Assembly (NCBI GenBank): GCA_021904315.1
Contig: CM038915.1
Span: forward strand, 6,138,001 to 6,202,000
Source: Sphagnum magellanicum
Lineage: Eukaryota; Streptophyta; Sphagnopsida; Sphagnales; Sphagnaceae
Length of the DNA stretch: 64,000 nt
Direction: 5' to 3'
Shown: piece by piece, positions 23,031 through 35,170 of the stretch
Position numbering within the stretch: position 1 is the stretch's first letter
How the letters are laid out: each line of letters begins with the position of its first letter
Program-made: the position numbers and the translations under genes
The notes under the pieces: model-generated
The model's input: only the letters and a program-made list of their open reading frames with translations
What the model was told of the DNA's origin: nothing
The model's database searches: none

Positions 23031-26000
23031 AAAGTATATTTTTTAAAGCATCCTTCACATTTTTGGGCCTACATGCTATTAGAACCCAATAGAGAAATCA
23101 GGGGATTTTTCAAGGAAAAAAAAAAATCCAAAAATTGGAGATAATAATAATAATAATAAATCTAGCCATTTTGAAAGAAATTCAACAACTGGCTAAAATT
23201 AGCCAGAAAAAAACAAGCCCGATTGGCCCCTAGAAAATGTTGAGAGCTAATTTGTTGACAATTTTTTAGAAACTAACTAGCCTACTACTAACCTACTACT
23301 TGCCTTTAAAGAAATGATGGATAGCTTGAGAGAGTGGTTTAAGAGATTCAATTATAAATAAATAAATAAATAAAGGAAAAAAAAATCCAATTTCACTTTC
23401 TTTTGCACTAGATCATGTCCACCTATTTGTTATCTAAACCAGATATAAAGGGGCAACCGTGTAAGGCACTCTAGTTTGAGAGGATAAGGTGAGATAGGAC
23501 ATGGGATATGACCAATACGGTGTATTTGCAATGCAATCCCTACTTATGTTCCAATTTTTGTCCTTTATTTAGGTTACAAGCATCACATTTTTCAGCTTTC
23601 TTCAAAGGATTCCTCTCAAGCCCTACCAAGTGCAGCCCAAAATGGGTGCAATAGGTATCTTTTGCAACGATTACGGACTATGTAACTAGCAAGTGGGTGC
23701 AAGTTACTGTGACTAGTTGAGGTGTGGTGAGTGTCAAGACTATTATTCACTTTAACCTCCGCAGCACTCTCAAGTGCTGGGTTGCCAAACATAATCGTCC
23801 CTCATGAGAATCAAGATGCCCTTTTTTCATCCATGCAAAGAGTGGTTATGAAATTTTCATCCAAGTAACAATGAAGGGTTATGGAATCATTGAGCCAATG
23901 AGAGCTTGAGGTGATACCTTGTGCTAACTAACTAGTAAGTTGCTAATGAAACGAAGGTCAAAGGTTGTGGGTTTGTAACTTGCAACTCAATAGTCAATTA
24001 GAGTGTCAAAATTCTCACCATGGATGGTTATGGGCAGCTAAGGAGCGAGCCCACACATCTTGGTACAATAACCCACCCTGAAAATAGTTTCGTTTTAAAC
24101 TTCAAATCATGTAAGAAAGTAATTGTTCCCCACCAAAAAGAAATAAAGATCACCATGTTAATCTTCAAGGTTTAGGATTTAGGGTTTCTTGGTTAGGGTT
24201 CTTCATCTCTTTCACACATCATAGATAGTGCATCTTTGTCACTAGTCGATTTGTGACAGATGGTTGTTTTTTCGTCTTAGATCTTCTTTGTTATTGTTGA
24301 TTGTCATTTCATAATCATGAGTCCTCTTTGCATAAGGTGTTTGCCTGATTTTGGTTGATTGTTTGCTTTTGTCTTTTATTTGGGTTGTGTTTACTTGTGT
24401 TCTCATTTGCCTTGTACTTTTGATGGATGGGTTCCCATCCTTGACTTTTATTTACAAGATTTTTCTTCTATTTAGGGTTTCTCACTTGCATCTGACTCTT
24501 CTTGCACATGGGTGCAGATTGCTTTGTTTTCATTGTGCTTGTGGTGGGGGGGCTTGCTGGACAAGAGTGATCATGAAAGTGTGGCATCCTATAGGCTACT
24601 GATTCCTTGAGACAAGAATGGACAAACCACATTGCCTCATCCATTCATGGTAGTTAGATCAGCATAAAGCCTCCAAAAGGAATGAGTGGCCTGTGGCTAA
24701 TGGATGAAGACACATCCAGTTGTGTGGCCTGACCTTCTTTCAAGTAGGAATCAGTTTTGTCCTGTTCTTGAAAAGAACCTAAATTGGCTCCACTTGGGTG
24801 ATGTCTTGAGCTTGAGATTTATGTTAATCAAGAGTGGCTAATTCTTTTAAGGTGGGATTAAAAAATGGTATATTTGAAAATTATCTGTTGCATTATATGC
24901 ATACCCACATTTTGTAGTGTACTTAACCATGGTACATTTCTTTTAGTGAACGACTAAAAGACATTTTTCTCTTTTCATTCGATTTTCATCCTTTTCACTA
25001 ATTAACTTGAGCAAAAAAGTTATCTCACAACCTTTTTTACATTATGCTACAAATTGCCATTATAAGAATGCTTTCCATATATTATCAAGAGTTTATTTTT
25101 GTCTTTGTTTTGTTTTTCCCTCCAGATGTTTGTAATGTCATGTTTCATGTTTGCATTAGCAATTGCACAAGTAACTATCTTTCAGACCCACTTTTGCCAC
25201 AAACATTTGTGTGTGTATTTTTGATTTACCCTACCTTTCTAATTTTGTAACTGGTTAATTTATATCAATAGGCCAATATTTACCCTTCGGTTTGCCCTGT
25301 GAATAAAAATAGGTTGGTCATTAACCTTTGCCCTTACTTGAATTGATAAGTTTGCACATGTACATCTCCATAACACATTAACAATAGTGGCCCTTCACTC
25401 TAGTGCATGTTCTAGCATTTGCACACTAACCAGTCCTTTTGTTTGTTTTGGGTGGTTTTATTCATCAACACTTGGTCATTACCCTTTAAAACTTTTTTCA
25501 TCAGTTGCTTGTGATGGCTTTGTAAGGAACACATTAGACCTTACAAGTTTGGGGGTGGCGCGGGTAGTTTACAATACGAGTTTTAAAATCATATTAGTTT
25601 GAAAATCACATGGGATTGTGAGCTTATCATGAATTATAATGAATAATATAGAGAATTATATGTGAACATGTCAAAAAATTAGGTAATAATTAGGTGCCAA
25701 ATATCATAAATTTTCATAGTAATACACCTAGACAATCAATCCTCAAATGCTGCACAAGGTATTATAAATTAACAAGGAATTTATCCTTGAGCATGTCACA
25801 TATATTCAATAGTGATGATAACATTTTTAAAGGTCAAAATGTAGAGTTCAATGATAATAATGTGAATAGGCTTTTCTTCCACTTTCAATTTATCTATGCA
25901 TTTGTTATTGAAAGAATATCATATTATACTTCAATTTTATTGAAACCAATTTCATCATAAACTAATCATACTACAAACTGAACATACTACATTGAAATAC

Positions 26001-27439
26001 ATCAATATTATAATTAATTAAGCTCTGTAACACCCATCATTTTTCCTTTGGTCATTTTAGTCAAGCATTTGAGTTTTCACAACACCTTCCATCTTTGGCA
26101 GTTCATCTGTCTTTAAATATCTTTGGGCCCTTTTAAATCCAAGGTACTAAGAGATCCTTCTAGGATTTTCACACATGATAAGGCTTATTTGCTTCCATTT
26201 TGAAAATAATGTTCCAATAAACATTTCTAAATACCTAGGCATTCATATTTCATTTCTTATACCCATTACCTGCATTTGATATATTTTGACCCATATTCAT
26301 TCTAAATGACACACTCCCAATGCTTGTCAAATGGTATAAGGAGAGAATGGGATTCCAAGAGAGCCTTAACCCTCCAAGTGGGAATCAATGTTGGGAGGCA
26401 TGGGAAGTGCCTCCCCTTCACTCGCTAACGCTTGCTCTTTTACTTTGGCAAGCATTTGTACTATTCTTGGCTCTCACCATTTTGGACATGAGATCTACTT
26501 GATTCCATGTTAATACTTTTGCTTCCCTTTGATTTGCAAAATTACTTACTCGTCTTGAAAGTTGGTCATGAACCCGACTAAGGGTTGTAAGACCAAAACC
26601 CTTCTTCTTCAATAGCCATTGAAGGTGTTTTGAAACCCTTTGCCATCTACAAGTTGTCTCTATTTCACTTTAATTGACAAAAGGTTAAATTCATTTTGAT
26701 TTATTTGATAACTCTTGGACCCATTTCTTTGTCATCTAATGTAGCTTTCATTCTTAACCTACCCACACATGAAATAGCAAATTGCATATGGAATGCTTGG
26801 ATAATATGTTAGATGTCTCACATTTTTCATTTGTAGTGTTGCTTTTAAAATATTTAAAATTTTTAGTGATGTCTTCCCAATCAAGCTTGGAGTTCTTTCA
26901 TAGTTAACTTTTTATTTTCATGTTTATCAACACTTGAACCAACATGGATATCCACCTTTCTTGATGTGCATGCAATGACAAAACACGCATGGAGACATAT
27001 GACATTGTTTATGACCCTTTTGAAACAAAAATTTGAAAATGTCCACTTTCATATGGTTCATGAACAGGTGCACATAACTTTCCTTTCCCAACACTTCAAT
27101 CCACCAAAAGGCATGTCAACATTGCTCCTTTTACGTAAATGGTATGTACCTTAATAAACATTGTTATTATTGATTCAACATGAAGATATTTTTTTTCCCT
27201 TTTTAGTTGTACACGAAAAAAATCATGACCTTAGATGTTGGAAGTGTTTTCTTTTTTGGCAACGTTTTGCCAAATAGTGAATTTTTGTTTTTCAAAATGG
27301 TTAAAAGATGATTCTCTTTTTTTTTTTAGTTGCCAACTTTTGAATTAAAAAAGTAGTAAAAATTTAATAAAAGTGTTAGATTCTATATTAAATTCCAGTA
27401 TGCAGCCCAAAATATAGAACAATGCTTAAATTGCACTTT
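23031..27439. other. no gene recognised; simple repeats only
   Basis: Short simple repeats occur at about 23,140-23,159 (ATA)n and 23,353-23,374 (AAAT)n. Otherwise there are many short unrelated ORFs, none with domains. ORFs near 24,351-24,602, 25,044-25,250 and 26,320-26,612 were inspected and not accepted. Confidence 0.45.
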
Positions 27440-27515
27440 TGTATTTTTTTGGCCAAATTTAACTAAATCATCTTGTGGATGATCAGGTTTTGGCTACATC
27501 ACAAAATTGGAAGAA
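27440..27515 (-). repeat. dispersed ~75-bp motif, reversed copy at 27.5 kb
   Basis: GGCCAAATTTAACTAAAT, GTGGATGATCA, GGCTACATCACAAAATT: the reverse of the motif at 1340-1405 and co-oriented with 55,930-56,005. Confidence 0.4.
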
Positions 27516-28157
27516 ACACACCAGATGTCACACAAGTAGAAGCAATAAGGATTAGTCCCCAAGGTATTTGATTTGCCCTTCAGTGGCTGAAGTTTGTGGT
27601 CAAGTTAAATCAGATCGATAAGAGCCAACCTTGTTACTAAATTCAAAGGACTACAATGTTCTCATATGTTGTTACATGTGTTGCATTAATTCATCATTTG
27701 TGTGATAATCAATGGTGAAAAAAATAGATTTCAAAATAGCATCTAATTATATTGAAATATTATATGGTACAATCTCTTCTACTACAAACTGCAACTTTTT
27801 TTTTCCCCTTTCATATTAGTTTGAATATACCAATTGAGATGGAATAAAGGACTCTTGAAATTCATAGTCACTAAAACTTCAAATATATGTATGAAAAACT
27901 GAAATCAAATTTTTGAATAGGGAGCACTGAACTCTTCTCCATTGTGACTTTCATCCTTGAAAACACAAACAAGTCTTGAAGCAACATGAATGAATTAATC
28001 AAGTCTGTTAAGACCAGCGTTTTTTTTTTTTTTTTTTTCAAATTCTTCAAGTAGTTGCACTGGCTAGGATCCTCAGCAAAGACAAAAAGTACATATGTTC
28101 TCATTGTATTATCATATTTGCATGGTAAAAGGAATGCAGGTTATGCCATATATAATA

Positions 28158-28544
28158 GAGTTATCCGTAAAGTAAGACAAACACAGCACCAGAACCCTGA
28201 GTTTGGTCAGACACAGGGTGAGATTAAAAAAATCTGCTAAAAAGTACATTAATCATTCAGAGGGGGGTGAAACTCAGAAAACCATTGATTTTGGTGGTAA
28301 ACTGAGTTTCATCCTGTCTTTCCTTTTTCCTGAGCGCCTCCAATGCTGCTACAGATATTTTCACTGCTCCCACCTATACAACTACTATAATTACTCTCGA
28401 ACCTTGTGCATGAAATGCTGAGTTTCAGCATTTCATACTGTGATCTAATAAAATACCTTTACTTTGATACCACTGAAAGAGGGGATAGGGGGTGAAAGGA
28501 GGCCCAAAGACAGGGTGAAGACAGACTTACTTTACGGATAACTC
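28158..28544. mobile_element. MITE with perfect 19-bp inverted ends and TA duplication
   Basis: The ends are GAGTTATCCGTAAAGTAAG and its exact reverse complement, flanked by TA at 28,156-28,157 and 28,545-28,546. The length is 387 bp and there is no transposase. The TA duplication suggests a Tc1/mariner (Stowaway-like) relationship, although the ends do not start with the usual CTCCCTCC. The interior holds another palindrome (ATGAAATGCTGAGTTTCAGC near 28,410). Perfect ends indicate a young insertion. Confidence 0.8.
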
Positions 28545-29459
28545 TACTATGAGTGAAAAAATCACATGACCATGAGTCTTCATGGCAAGGGAAACTACCA
28601 TCAAGGATGTATGGACCCTGATATTAAAACACCCTCCATTGATTGGGGATTTGCTATGGAATGTTTTTTGCATGCTAATAAAGATTTCTTAAGTCCTCTT
28701 AGATTAAATAAATAAATAAATTGGCTACCAATTTTAGTTTTGGTAGTGGGCAAACCATTGTCATTTTGCTAATATTGAATTTGGTCATAATAGCCAGTTT
28801 CTTAGGCACATGGGCAGATCTATCTTGCTATTTGGGCATCTGAAATATAAGTTCATACTACCCAGAGTAGAGAAGATTAAGCAGATATATTGTTTCTTTG
28901 TTGCAACTTCTCCCAAAAAGAAAATTGGCCATTGTGGACAAATTAGTCCCATCTGGCTGGGCACATTGAAGATAAGTTCACAGGCATCTCCTTACAATTT
29001 TGATGTTCTAATTTTAATGAGTTATTTGGCCATTTTTTAATTCTTTGATTATTTGTGAAAATGAACTCATCTATGTATGAGATTGGAGAAATCCAACAAA
29101 AGTGTTTTAAACTAGAATTCTTGGCTGAAATTATCCAATACTTTTTTAGAGTGCATGCCAAAATGTATCCTATAGATTGCTTGAGAAACCCATCTTTCTC
29201 CAACATTAATTTTTATACAAGGCAATTGTATTCTTATTTTCTAGATTTACGGAAAAATTTGGTTTCACTTACTAACAAATCACACATTTTAATCTTTTTT
29301 TTCATCTTTGTCTTGTTAAAGCAAAAAATGTGGAAAATTCTTTTATCTATTGCACATCATTCCCCTTGTGCAATAGATAAAAAAATGTGTGGATCTTCAA
29401 GCCTTACCTTTACATGAGAAGAAGACCTTGTCATTTATTTCCTTAATAATTTTCAAGGT
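28545..29459. other. no gene recognised
   Basis: Contains a 120-codon ORF (29,055-29,417) with no recognisable domain. A short hairpin, TTATCTATTGCACA versus TGTGCAATAGATAA, lies near 29,341-29,381. Confidence 0.35.
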
Positions 29460-29467
29460 GGATTCAC

Positions 29468-29615
29468 ACTCAATCAAGGCCCCGCCACGGAAGCGGTTAC
29501 CCACCCACAGATGAGGGACAAGTTCCCAAAATGCGGGGCCAAACTCTGCTATGGCCTTGTTGTAGGTCCCTTATTTTGGGAATGCCCGGACCTTGGGGCT
29601 TTACCCTACATTTTC
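29468..29615. repeat. imperfect GC-rich palindromic block
   Basis: AAGGCCCCGCC near the start and CCTTGGGGCTTT at the end are approximate reverse complements. Inside, TTCCCAAAAT and ATTTTGGGAA, and GAGGGAC and GTCCCTT, are also complementary pairs, arranged so that the two pairs cross. It stands out in base composition from its AT-rich surroundings. Function unknown. Confidence 0.4.
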
Positions 29616-29619
29616 AAAT

Positions 29620-30119
29620 GTCCCACACAATGTATGATTATTCTACCGATGTACCATCCAATAACAGAAGCTGGCGTGAGTGAGCACTGAGAAGCTATCT
29701 TGCCTTCAGCATAGAGAAACTCTTTTTTTCATTTTATTTTTGCTTCATCTTCTTTTAACAATTCTAAGGTGCGGAACCCTTTCTCTCTTTCACAAGTGCA
29801 TTCATTAGGTAAGAATATGGGAACAATATCTGAACCCAAATTGAATGTTTGTGGAAAAGAGGTGGGCTGGGTTGCTTCCATCAACTTTCAAGTTAAGTTG
29901 GAGCAACATTTGGTGGACCAAGACCATCGATGATGTCCAGTAGGAAGGAAGGTGGCTTTATTTGTGCCAATTTGGAACACGGTTGTAGTGATGAATGCTT
30001 GCAAAGTTATAAAGGTGGATGAATTGATCATGAAAAAGTTTGCCCATTGTGTGATAATGGGGGAAAATGCATGTTCTATGTATCACTCAATTCATGGACT
30101 CCATACACTTAGTAAGACA
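29620..30119. other. no gene recognised
   Basis: No repeat or coding feature noted. An ORF at 29,952-30,182 (76 codons) runs into the dispersed repeat and is not supported. Confidence 0.35.
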
Positions 30120-30650
30120 TCTTTTTTTGGGTCTTGGGTTCAAGCAAGTTGGAAGGAACTAAGGATTGCAAAGTCATCATAAAATCTTGCAAGTTCATGA
30201 CCATGAAAAATGACTACATAAATTTTCGTTAATTGAAATGTAATGAATTTTGTTTTATGTTGTTTTACTGGGGTTTTAGTACTTGTGAATTTGCACTTTC
30301 ACGATTTTTGAGTAATTTGAAGATGATTAACTTATCTTAGAGTGATTGCAAAGTAGTGAGAACTTTGAAGCGGACGATTGCTTTTAATTTCAAATGTTTT
30401 CAATGCTACACGATAGTAAACTTTTTCCTCTCAACATTCAAGCGAAGTCATATATTAATGATTATAAGTATATGTCATTGAAAAGAACTTGAAATTATGT
30501 TTTAATTTTGTTCTATGTCAAAGTATTTTGAATACATATGCTTTTGAAAAGATACATATAATTTGATCAACTGCTTCAAAGATTAAATGTTTGTTCCTTT
30601 GTAATGGAGGACCAAATTATATTTCCTAGCAAAGTTGATGTGTTATTATA
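30120..30650 (+). repeat. dispersed ~520-bp repeat, copy 2
   Basis: Direct-orientation partner of 20,690-21,210. The upstream flank also shares GGGTC-TGGGTTCAAGCA-like sequence. The copies are strongly diverged. Confidence 0.6.
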
Positions 30651-31257
30651 TATATTTTACATTTTCTCTTAACATATTGTTATGCAAATTGCATGAATAA
30701 TTAACAAATTGTGATATTTTAAATTGTGATACTTAATGCAAATTTTGGTACTTTAAAGAAAAGTCTGTTAATGAATACATGTTATTTATGGTTTGAACAT
30801 GTATTTCCCTAAGCATTGAAACACATTATATCAAATTTGTGTTTGAAGAAGGATTAAAATTTAACAACACTTTAAGGTTAAAAAAAAATTATCAAATGGA
30901 CAATAATTTATACATTATGTAATATGTTTCCACCTAATTTTGGGAGAAACTATATGGTATGTGAGTGCTTTGGAAAAGAAACATTTTGGTCTTGCAAAGT
31001 TTGTAAAGTTTTCCATGTCTTATGAATTGGGACTATTAGATAGTTGCAAACTGAGGTAGATCACTTTTTATGTTACATTATAATTTTTGGCAAGTGGTAA
31101 TATATTGGCATGCCAAATTAATATGCCATCAAATCATCAATATGCCAAATTTACAATTGATCTAAAGATTGTGTCAACTTGAATAGTAAGACATCTAGAT
31201 AATATATAATGCAACACATGTACATTAAATAAATAAATAAATAAATAAATGTGTGCA

Positions 31258-31292
<35 letters not shown>

Positions 31293-32353
31293 TTGTATAA
31301 CATAATTTCTTGCTTAATCTGTATGATGGATTGTCATTAAGTTGTATTGTTGAAGAGATTTGGGCTAATCTGCTGCTGTACAGTTTGCATGTTCTTTGCT
31401 CCTTTCAAAACCTTTCATTAGCCTGCATCATTGTGAGACCTCAAAAAATGGTTAGAATTTTATACAATTAGATGGAGTATCTAATATGGGATCACCTCTG
31501 GTTAAATTTCTGAAATCTAATTCTGATTTCATGTGTCTTAATTAACCACATATTTGTTTTTGTTGTAAACTGGTTAAACTTTTTACTAAATTGAGCAACA
31601 ATCGAGAGTCGAACTATAGTGAAAATCCAAATAGACTGGACCTAAGTCCAATTTGAGTTGTCATATAAATGTCAAGTCTCTGAAACTAGGGTGTGATAAT
31701 GGAAACTCTAACTCAACTACCGTGTGGGGCAGTTGTAACAGATCTAAAAGGGCATGGGTGCTGAGTCTTTAAGGCGAGAATCAATTAGATCAGATGTGAC
31801 CAATCTCATTTCTATTGATTTGAGTACTTGAGATAGAAGAAGCTTTTATCCTTTGAAGTGTAATTGAAACTCATTGTGTATGAAAAAAAGAAAAGACTTC
31901 AAACATGCTAACCAGAGTGAGAGTTGTCCCCTTGGGTGATTGCTTAGAAAGCAGTGTGTTCATTTGTCAATTTGAAAAACAAGAATCAAGTGTCAGAAAA
32001 GGAATGGAGCATGTCAAAGGGTTCCACCTCCAATTGTTTGTACAAAGGTGCTAATTTTCAAGTTCATGTGGATATGTTGTAAGTGAGCTTTTTGGGAACA
32101 AAATTTCTCATTTTTTCACCAAAATTATAGGAAAGTTTTTGGAAAAAAGTGTAAATATTTTACTGTAAATTTGACAAGGTGACAATTTCTAACATTTCTC
32201 AACATATAATGCAACATAATGGTCAGCTGTCCATTTCAGAAATAGACAAATTATGATACAAAATTGTGTAAGTAAGCTAACAGTCTGGTTACAGCCTATT
32301 CAACTGGGTTTGGTGGCCGGCTTGGCCTATTGGGCTTGCCAGCCACCTTACCC
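30651..32353. other. no gene recognised
   Basis: AT-rich with short ORFs. The microsatellite at 31,226-31,290 is listed separately. Confidence 0.35.
31226..31290. repeat. compound microsatellite (AAAT)n-(TG)n-(TA)n
   Basis: About six AAAT units are followed by a TG run of roughly fifteen units with one interruption and then TATATATA. Likely length-polymorphic. Confidence 0.9.
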
Positions 32354-32415
32354 AGCAGAATAGGCAGTAGCTTGACCATTATCTAGCAGAATAGGCAGTA
32401 GCACGACCATTATCT
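32354..32415. repeat. 31-bp tandem duplication
   Basis: Two copies, each starting AGCAGAATAGGCAGTAGC and ending CGACCATTATCT or TGACCATTATCT, stand head to tail. Confidence 0.8.
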
Positions 32416-32482
32416 AGTATGTGATAGATGTCCAAGTGCGGAATCTGAGTGAGAGAGAACTGACCAAATCAGGTAGGAGTTA

Positions 32483-32758
32483 TTAACCGTTGTTCAAACC
32501 GGTGAGTGCAGCCCAGTTTGGAGCAACTGGGGTGCCATGGCAGCTGATCCAGTTGCAGGGGCCGCAGTTGGGATGGCCCTGCTGGTCGTGGGGAGGGGGT
32601 GGATAAGGAGCCGGAGTGTTGCCAGGACCAGGACCCGGGTTGTGCACCACGTCGTCGGGGGGCGGTACTGGACTGGGAACGTTGGTGGGCGGCGGCTCGT
32701 TTGTTCCAGGATGCGTGTATAATCTCATCCCCTGCTGTTGCACCAACGTTTGCACCAT
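32483..32758 (-). CDS. possible small proline-rich protein
   Basis: A 91-residue ORF starts with ATG at 32,758. About a third of residues are proline or glycine. There are clusters (NEPPPTNVPSPVPPPDD near residues 20-36, PAPYPPPPHDQ near 50-60) and two cysteines within CGPCNWISC near residues 65-73. There is no signal peptide and no membrane segment. It sits in a less AT-rich island (about 32.3-34.1 kb) unlike its surroundings, which is the main reason to consider it. The opposite strand is also open over part of it, and I recognise no family. It could be a genuine short gene, an exon of a longer one (no clear upstream exon seen), or chance. Confidence 0.35.
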   Translation of the reverse strand: MVQTLVQQQGMRLYTHPGTNEPPPTNVPSPVPPPDDVVHNPGPGPGNTPAPYPPPPHDQQGHPNCGPCNWISCHGTPVAPNWAALTGLNNG

Positions 32759-32759
32759 G

Positions 32760-34130
32760 ATCCCTGCACCTGCAAGCTGATCAAGAGGAGTACAAATCCC
32801 CTACGGTTCAAGCTGGATTGTTAACCAAGCGTCAGCTAGCTCAAGCAAACTTGCAATTTATCAATGCTCCCTTGCTCTAGACTTTACAGATCGTTGAGGC
32901 AAAAAATTCAGCTCTAGAATCCAGATATAGTAAGAGAAGAAGAGACGAATTAACAATGACTAATATAGTCTAGCTCACTCAAGATAAAATTATCGCAATC
33001 TCGACAAATTATATATAAACTGGTTGAGCTACTGCACGCACATCAAGCTGTTATACAGATCGAGCCTCGAGGTGTATAGCTTCAGAACAACAACCTTGCA
33101 GAAGGAAGAACTATACTGAATTGAATCCAGAAGCAAAATCGATTCAACGGATGCGGATCAATAATTTATTAATAAAAAAAGAAAAAAGAAAAAAGATTGA
33201 GCTAGAGATCATAGATACATACGCAGGATCAAAAAAATCATCCAATTTCCTCAAATTGATTACTAAGAACGGGGAAAATCAATTAATTAACCAGTTCGTG
33301 ACCAATGAGTACATGAGCTTTAACCAAACAATATAGTCAGTGGCTAGAAACAATATGCTGGGTTATGCATGCAGCAGCAGCAGCAGCTCACGGGATCGAC
33401 GCAAAAGGTAGAGAAAACACCAAGGAGTCGATCAAGTACGATCTGATGCCGCTTCTAGTTAGCATGGAGAACTTGATCATGACCCAATGATCAGTATCTA
33501 GCTATGATGATCTAACCAAAGATTGTGAACAGATCGATATGCTTTGCCAAAAGTCAACATGAAGAAGCCGAGATACTCGTACACAGAGAGAGACAGACAG
33601 AGAGAGACAGAGAGACAGAGAGATTCCAGTTCATAGCTAGTGTGTGAATCAAGGAACAGACATCCATAGGTTCGTATATTAATTAAACAAGCGATGACGC
33701 GCATGAGATAATTGTTCCGCCTAGTGGATCACGTCGATGAGGAGAGCATGGTGCACATGCACGAATGAATGGCTTGGACGCAAGCAAGCCAAAAAAATTC
33801 ATATTATATTGTGGGAAAGAATATTGAGTCGGATAGTGAGAGATAATTACGGGAGAGGAGGACAATCGGGTTCAAACAAAAACCGCGAATCTGACTTACC
33901 AGGATACAATAGTATTGCAAGTAGGCCACACCAGAAACTAGCGCCCAGGAAGACAAAATTGGAGGACGCGGTGCGGTGCAGTGCGGTGGGGTCCATGAGA
34001 TCGATCGAAGGCGTCATGTGCACAAGGATCTACTCGGAAGATGCATATATAATATACCGCAGCCTATAATTAGTTCTATACGATTTGCCATACTCATCAC
34101 CATCCACATCACAGATTCTTTCTGAGGTGG
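32760..34130. other. less AT-rich island, no gene model
   Basis: Codon-like base composition, GATC- and CTAG-rich sequence and few of the window's repeats mark this as different from its flanks. It could be promoter and leader of a minus-strand gene (a TATATAATATA stretch lies near 34,045), but no exon chain could be built. A CAG run lies at 33,372-33,387. Confidence 0.35.
33582..33624. repeat. GAGA/CAGA microsatellite
   Basis: Alternating AGAG and ACAG units continue for about 40 bp with interruptions. Confidence 0.8.
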
Positions 34131-34520
34131 GAATCAAACATTCTCGCATATTCCCCTGAACCAAACCGTAACGACAACAACAACCTAGGGGAGAATTCTT
34201 AGTGTATTTAGAGGGCAGATTACATTTAGTAATGAGGCTTACAAAAAGAGCCCTAGGGTGGATGCAGGGCGTGAGATTGTAAGATCACTAGGGCGCAGGA
34301 TGTAAGCCAATAAGATCTTTGGAAAGGAATTTTAAAAAGAGAGAAACCATTGATTACCTCGGTTGTTAGGGAATTACTGGGTGGACCTCGGACTCTGTCC
34401 TCTGTGCTCATACAGTAATTCCCTCATCGCAGGGCCTTACCCTATACAGAAACAAGTCTGCAAGTTACTCAAGGGCTGGGTGGCTCTACAACAGGTCGGT
34501 CCAGGAGTTTGTAATTGTAC

Positions 34521-35170
34521 TATGGAATGGTCACTTGCCCCTGCCCATTATGTTGGGTAATGCTTCAAGTGAGCCACTAGGGTGAGCTTGGTGACTCACC
34601 CAATGTCATGGCCAAGGGCGCGACCATTCCATGACATTAATTATGTCTTGTGCAGCAGATTCAACAATTGTGCATTTTTGAAAGAATTCACGCTCACTTA
34701 CTATGGACTGATGATCAACGCCCCTGCCCTTTATGTTGGGTAAGGTGCCAGACAAGCCAATTAGGGCAAGCTTGGCAACACACCCAAAATGTAATGGGCA
34801 AGGCCGAGACCATTCCATGACATTAATGTCTGCCCAGGCAGTAGATTCAACAAGTTTTGAAACAATTCATGCTCACGTACTGTGGAATTGTCAAGCCTCT
34901 GCCCATTCAAGTGGGTATGGTGCAAGCTTGCCCTAATGGGCTTGCCTGGCACCTTATGAGCAACATAATGGGCAAGGGCGAGACCATTCCATGACAGTAA
35001 TGTCTGCCCGGGCAGTAGATTCAACAAGTTTTGAAACAATTCATGCTCAACAGAAATATATTTGGTCACTATTACAAATGAGTATGATCAATCATCACTG
35101 AAAGATTCTGTAAACTGTATGTGGTCAACAAAATGACATAATCTGTCATTCCAGACATTAATGTACTAGA
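34521..35170 (+). repeat. three tandem hairpin-family repeats (~180 bp) plus tail
   Basis: CTGCCC anchors at 34,541, 34,724 and 34,899 give periods of 183 and 175 bp. Each unit holds a left arm (TGGAATGGTCA.. CTGCCCATTATGTTGGG), a loop region of GGCAAGC/GCTTGCC blocks, a right arm (AATGGGCAAGG.. GACCATTCCATGACA) and an AGATTCAACAA tail. The left and right arms are imperfect reverse complements, so each unit folds as a hairpin of about 110 nt. The block ends with GACATAATCTGTCATTCC, the tail also seen at 13.5, 36.05 and 51.1 kb. Confidence 0.75.

Noticed and set aside
29055-29417. 120-codon ORF
   Set aside because: No domain, AT-rich codons, and an equally long opposite-strand ORF.
34606-35069. 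Minus-strand ORFs with repeated MEWSRP and similar peptides
   Set aside because: The peptide repeats mirror the 180-bp hairpin repeats; the same ORF pieces break in other copies.
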